A DNA stretch of 64,000 bases from Gemmatimonadaceae bacterium (GTDB taxonomy: Bacteria; Gemmatimonadota; Gemmatimonadetes; Gemmatimonadales; Gemmatimonadaceae), in NCBI GenBank assembly GCA_020851455.1, contig JADZCT010000029.1, positions 124,001 through 188,000 on the forward strand, read 5' to 3'. Position numbers and translations under genes: made by a program. The notes beneath the pieces were generated by a model. The model was not told the DNA's origin. It was given only the letters and a program-made list of their open reading frames with translations, and searched no databases. Below are positions 60,387 to 64,000 of this stretch, piece after piece (position 1 is the stretch's first letter; the number at the start of each line of letters is the position of its first letter).

Positions 60387-62008
60387 TGGCGATCAAGGGC
60401 AGCCTCAGCGAAGCGAGCCTCCCGGACGTGCTCCAGCTTCTCTCGATGGGGAAGAAGACAGGATGCCTCTCCGTGACGCATCGTAGCAACTTCGGGTCCA
60501 TCTTCTTCGACAGGGGAAAGATCTCCTACGCCGCGATCGTGAACCGGCGCGACCGGCTTGGCGATACGCTGGTCAAGGCTGGCAAGATCTCGCCGCAGCA
60601 GCTCGACCAGGCCATCGCCGCGCAGGCGAAGGCCCGCGATACGAGGCTCGGCGAGATCCTGGTGGACCTGGGGATCATCACACGCGAGGAGCTTTACCAG
60701 CAGATCCGCGTCCAGATCGAGGAGGCGGTCTACTACCTCTTCACGTGGTCCGAGGGGACCTTCAACTTCGAGGCCGACGTAGTCCCCGAACGGCAGGACT
60801 TCCTCGTCTCGATCAACCCGGAGTCGCTGCTGCTCGAGGGCGCGCGGCGGGTTGACGAGTGGGGCATGATCGAGAAGAAGATTCCGTCGTTCGATATTGT
60901 CTTCGAGCTCGATCGTGCGCGTCTGGACGCGAGCGGCGCGCAGCTCACCGCGGAGCAGATGGCCGTCATCCCGCTGATAGACGCGCAGCGCGACGTGGCG
61001 GGCATCGTCGAGGATACGGGGCTGGTGGAGTTCGAGGTCGGCAAGGCGCTGTACGGCCTCGCGACCGCCGGGTTCCTGCACCGGGTAGGCCGGTCGAAGA
61101 CTCCGGCGGCAACCGTAGCGACCGACGCCCGCGTGGAGGAGCACCGCAACCTCGGCATCGCTTTCTACCGGACCGGCATGCTGGACGAGGCGGCGCGGGA
61201 GTTCCAGCGTGTCACCGAGCTGCGGCCCGGCGACCAGCACGCGCGCTTCCACCTCGGGCTCGTGCACCTGCGCATGGGCCGCAACGACGCTGCCGTGGCG
61301 AACCTCGAGCAGGCCTCGCATGCCCGGTCGGCCACGCCTGCCGTCTTCCATAATCTTGCGTTCGCGTTCGAGCGCATGGGCGAGTCTGCGCGGGCAAGGG
61401 AGGCGCTTGCGGAGGCACTCCACCGGGGAGGGGGCCGGGACCCGCGCGTGCACACTTCGATGGGTGTGCTCGCGCTCCGCGACGGCGCGCTCGGTGCCGC
61501 GGAGGCCGCGTTCGCCACCGCGCGATCACTGTCGGGGAACAGGCCGCCAAGCACGGCATGGTTTCACTTCGCGGCGCTGACGGCGGCGCTCGGCGGCGGC
61601 CTGGACCGCGCGATCGCGCTGCTCGAGGAAGGGACATCTGCATACCCGTCGGCGGCCGTGCTTCACAACAACCTCGCGGTGACGCTGGAGCGGCGCGGGA
61701 GGTTCGAGCGGGCGCTCGAAGCAGCCGAGCGGGGCGTGGCCGAGGACCCTGGCCTCGCGCAGCTGCACAAGAACGTTGGCGACCTGCAGTACCGAATGGG
61801 TGCGTTCGACGAGGCGCTCGACGCGTACCAGCGCGCGGTCAAGTGCAACGCCTCGCTCGGAAGTGACGTGTGGCTGAAGCTTGGCAACATCCACCTCCGG
61901 CGGCGCGAGCGTGACGAAGCCATCAGGTGCTGGGAGCGCGCGCTGGAGGTGGATCCCGGGCATCCGATCGCGAGGCAGAACCTCGAGGCCGCGCGGGCGC
62001 AGGGATGA
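60386..62008 (+). CDS. PATAN (DUF4388)-TPR protein with tandem MshEN-like motifs
   Basis: A 540-residue protein, start overlapping the AAA+ gene stop by 1 nt. The N-terminus (MAIKGSLSEASLPDVLQLLS) resembles that of the other PATAN protein. Residues 57-80 and 87-110 match the 24-residue MshEN pattern with a 6-residue spacer (RLGDTLVKAGKISP opens the first, RLGEILVDLGIITR the second). TPRs fill residues 250-535 (HRNLGIAFYRTGMLDEAARE, LHNNLAVTLERRGRFERALE). It looks like a paralogue of the first PATAN module joined to a TPR scaffold. Confidence 0.87.
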   Translation: MAIKGSLSEASLPDVLQLLSMGKKTGCLSVTHRSNFGSIFFDRGKISYAAIVNRRDRLGDTLVKAGKISPQQLDQAIAAQAKARDTRLGEILVDLGIITREELYQQIRVQIEEAVYYLFTWSEGTFNFEADVVPERQDFLVSINPESLLLEGARRVDEWGMIEKKIPSFDIVFELDRARLDASGAQLTAEQMAVIPLIDAQRDVAGIVEDTGLVEFEVGKALYGLATAGFLHRVGRSKTPAATVATDARVEEHRNLGIAFYRTGMLDEAAREFQRVTELRPGDQHARFHLGLVHLRMGRNDAAVANLEQASHARSATPAVFHNLAFAFERMGESARAREALAEALHRGGGRDPRVHTSMGVLALRDGALGAAEAAFATARSLSGNRPPSTAWFHFAALTAALGGGLDRAIALLEEGTSAYPSAAVLHNNLAVTLERRGRFERALEAAERGVAEDPGLAQLHKNVGDLQYRMGAFDEALDAYQRAVKCNASLGSDVWLKLGNIHLRRRERDEAIRCWERALEVDPGHPIARQNLEAARAQG

Positions 62009-62832
62009 AGGAGGCACGCGACCCCGCCGGAGGACTGCTCTCGCTCGCAGAGCAGATTGCCCGCGAGCGCGGGGTCGCCGTAGGCAGCTACAAGCAGGGC
62101 TGCCTCGAGCGGCGGATCGCGGCGCGGATGCGGGCGACGGGCGCCGCCGACTTCGACGCCTACGCTGGAATGCTGCGCGCGAACCCTGCGGAGTACGACG
62201 AACTGCTCGACGCCCTGACCATCAACGTCACGCATCTCTTCCGCGATGCCGACGTTTGGGAGGCCGTGGCGGCCCGCGTGCTCCCCGAGTTGTGGGCAAT
62301 GCCCGGCCCGGTGATCCACACATGGGTCGCCGGGTGCGCGAGCGGCGAGGAGGCATATACCGTGGCGGCGCTCTGGCACCGGTTTCTCGAAGAGCGAGGC
62401 GAGCTGCGCCGCATCGGGCGCGTGCGGATTACGGCTACGGATCTCGACCCGGACGCGCTCGCGCGCGCTGTGGCCGGCCGGTACGACAGGGAGGCCTTCA
62501 GACAGACGCCGCAGGACGTGCGCACGCGCTACTTCTCGCCGTCGGAGCCGCACGTCGTCGTGCCGGAACTCCGCCGCCGGATCACGTTCGTCAGGAGCGA
62601 CCTGCTCGCCACCGCCCAGCCCGTCACGTCCGTGCACCTGCTGACGTGCCGGAACGTGCTGATCTACTTCGACAAGCGGGCGCAGGACGCGATCTTCCGG
62701 CGCTTCCGATCGGCACTCGTGCCGGGCGGATACCTCGTGGTGGGCAAGGCGGAGGCGCTCCTGGGGGAGTCGCGGCGGCTGTTCGACGCGGTGGATCACT
62801 CCGTGCGATTCTTCCGGAGGCCGGCACCGTGA
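62005..62832 (+). CDS. cheR: CheR chemoreceptor methyltransferase
   Basis: This gene encodes 275 residues from the ATG at 62005. An N-terminal helical domain (YKQGCLERRIAARMRATG) is followed by the SAM-binding domain: LTINVTHLFRDADVW, HTWVAGCASGEEAYTVA, ITATDLDPDALA and LLTCRNVLIYFDK. It methylates Glu residues of chemoreceptors. No receptor gene is in the window, so targets are encoded elsewhere or beyond the right edge. Confidence 0.96.
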   Translation: MKEARDPAGGLLSLAEQIARERGVAVGSYKQGCLERRIAARMRATGAADFDAYAGMLRANPAEYDELLDALTINVTHLFRDADVWEAVAARVLPELWAMPGPVIHTWVAGCASGEEAYTVAALWHRFLEERGELRRIGRVRITATDLDPDALARAVAGRYDREAFRQTPQDVRTRYFSPSEPHVVVPELRRRITFVRSDLLATAQPVTSVHLLTCRNVLIYFDKRAQDAIFRRFRSALVPGGYLVVGKAEALLGESRRLFDAVDHSVRFFRRPAP

Positions 62833-63311
62833 CCGAATTGAACGTTGCGATCGCCCGGCACGGCGTGGTGCGTGCTCCGGGCAGGCTGCTCTGCGTTGGT
62901 GTGGGTTCGTGCGTGGTGATTGCGCTTCACGACCCCGCCAGCGGCACGGGTGCGCTTGCGCACGTGCTGCTCCCCGAGGCGCCGCCGGGCGCCGCCAGCG
63001 CGGGTGGTCATCCGGCCCGGTATGCCGTCACGGCAGTGCCGTTGCTCGTCGGCGCGCTCAGGGCGCGCGGCGCTGAGGGGCCGTACGTGGCGAAGATCGC
63101 CGGGGGTGCGACGCTGTTCCCTGAACTCCGGCCCGCGCAGGGCCGAATCGGGCCGCGGAACGTAGAGGCGGCAAGGAAGGCGCTGGGGGACGCAGGGATA
63201 GCGGTGGCCGCCGAGGATACCGGGGGATGGGCAGGGCGCTCGGTGGTGTTCGACGTGGCGACGGGCAAGATGGCCGTGCGGCTCGCGGGGGGCGAGACGC
63301 ATGTCCTGTAG
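62829..63311 (+). CDS. cheD: CheD receptor deamidase / CheC partner
   Basis: This gene encodes 160 residues from the GTG at 62829, overlapping cheR. The catalytic Cys is in CVGVGSCVVIALHDP and the His in ALAHVLLPEA. KIAGGATLF and the GRIGPRNVEAARKAL helix are typical. CheD deamidates receptor Gln residues and stimulates CheC, which is encoded earlier in the same run. Confidence 0.93.
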   Translation: MTELNVAIARHGVVRAPGRLLCVGVGSCVVIALHDPASGTGALAHVLLPEAPPGAASAGGHPARYAVTAVPLLVGALRARGAEGPYVAKIAGGATLFPELRPAQGRIGPRNVEAARKALGDAGIAVAAEDTGGWAGRSVVFDVATGKMAVRLAGGETHVL

Positions 63312-64000
63312 GCGGGCGTACAGCGTATTGGTCGTGGACGACAGCGCGCTCATTCGCGCGCTCCTGCGCGATGTCGTGGGAGAGATGGAGGGATTCGAGG
63401 TCGCCGGCACCGCCGGCGATGGGCGTGAGGCCGTCGCGGCAGTGAAAGCCCTCATGCCGGACATCGTCACGCTCGACATCGAGATGCCCGGGTGCGATGG
63501 CCTCTCGGCGCTTGCCGAGATCATGCGCGATGCGCCGCGCCCGGTGATCATGCTGAGCGGCGCTGCGTCCGAGGGAGGCGTGGATCTCGCGTTGCGGGCG
63601 CTGGAGCTTGGGGCAGTGGATTTCGTTGCAAAGCGCGAGGGCGCAGGCGGCGGGGCGATGGAGGCGCGGCTGCGGGCCGCCTTGCTTGCTGCCGCGGGGG
63701 CGAACCCGGGCGCGATTGCGCCAGCCGCACTCCGGACGGCGCGTGTCTTGACTGCGGAGCCCTCACTTGGCGTGCAGGCGCCGGCGCGCGCCGCGGTCGC
63801 GGTCGCCGCGAGTACCGGCGGGCCGCGGGCGCTCGCTGAAGCAATGGCAAGCCTGAGCGCGGACCTCGACGCGGCGATTGTCATCGTGCAGCACATGCCG
63901 GCCGCGTTCACCGCCGGGCTTGCGCGACGCCTCGCCATGCTCGGGCCGCTCCACGTGAGCGAGGCAAGCCACGGCGAGATGCTTATCGCCGGACGCGCGT
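63301..64000 (+). CDS. cheB: CheB receptor methylesterase (3' truncated by the window edge)
   Basis: Translation from the ATG at 63301, inside the last 11 nt of cheD, gives 233 residues before the window ends. The receiver domain has VLVVDDSALIRAL, phosphoacceptor Asp59 in VTLDIEMPGCDG, and SGAAS. The methylesterase domain has the catalytic Ser171 in AASTGGPRAL and His198 in VQHMPAAFTAGLA. The late Asp lies beyond the edge. It removes methyl groups added by CheR and is activated by CheA. Confidence 0.94.
   Translation, partial: MSCRRAYSVLVVDDSALIRALLRDVVGEMEGFEVAGTAGDGREAVAAVKALMPDIVTLDIEMPGCDGLSALAEIMRDAPRPVIMLSGAASEGGVDLALRALELGAVDFVAKREGAGGGAMEARLRAALLAAAGANPGAIAPAALRTARVLTAEPSLGVQAPARAAVAVAASTGGPRALAEAMASLSADLDAAIVIVQHMPAAFTAGLARRLAMLGPLHVSEASHGEMLIAGRA

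Overview
The window is about 64 kb of GC-rich (roughly two-thirds G+C) bacterial chromosome. It carries tightly packed genes, two tRNAs, no insertion sequences, no CRISPR array and no phage genes. The gene content suggests a member of the Gemmatimonadota. It combines secreted VPS10/sortilin-like, M28 and DUF5117-type hydrolases with Arg-Gly-Gly-rich linkers, a clade II nitrous oxide reductase operon, a DUF305 plus LVIVD pair, and soil-type penicillin acylase and amidohydrolase genes. The phylum assignment is an inference from these gene sets.

Layout. 1-2350: end of a plsC-like gene, enolase, FtsB and two CAU tRNAs (initiator and elongator Met). 2.5-13.1 kb: a secreted sortilin-like protein; a TonB-dependent receptor behind a TPP riboswitch (probable thiamine uptake); then a leftward group with a penicillin acylase, a nitronate monooxygenase-like protein and a DUF4442 protein. 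13.2-19.6 kb (leftward): the nos operon nosZ, a nosB-like gene, nosL, nosD, nosF, nosY and a lipoprotein cytochrome c, enough to reduce N2O to N2. 19.8-32.9 kb: oligopeptidase B, GlnRS, beta-carbonic anhydrase, DUF305 and LVIVD proteins, M28 peptidase, DUF5117 metalloprotease and an amidohydrolase. 32.9-38.5 kb (leftward): three-subunit NAD(P) transhydrogenase, an AT-rich intergenic island, an M48 protease with LemA, and a 60-residue membrane protein. 38.5-48.9 kb (rightward): tilS-hpt-ftsH, then yggS, divIVA, ileS, a dksA/traR-type gene, lspA and rluD.

48.9-64 kb is the most unusual region. It is a rightward run of mostly overlapping genes: cheW, cheY, cheA, cheC, a 914-residue TPR protein, a PATAN (DUF4388) protein, a TPR-roadblock protein, two more roadblock proteins, an MglA-type Ras-like GTPase, a protein with two complete DnaA-type AAA+ modules and no DNA-binding domain, a second PATAN-TPR protein, cheR, cheD and the start of cheB. 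Both PATAN proteins carry two 24-residue repeats that match the c-di-GMP-binding MshEN pattern. There are no receptors or flagellar genes in the window. The parts suggest a chemosensory phosphorelay coupled to a polarity GTPase, a possible c-di-GMP input and an ATP-driven switch, perhaps controlling surface motility or pili. This is inference.

Regulation. At least eleven genes have a TANNNT-like -10 box only 5-8 nt before the start codon and no obvious Shine-Dalgarno. This implies widespread leaderless transcription, including one 18-bp divergent promoter that appears to share a single symmetrical -10 element.
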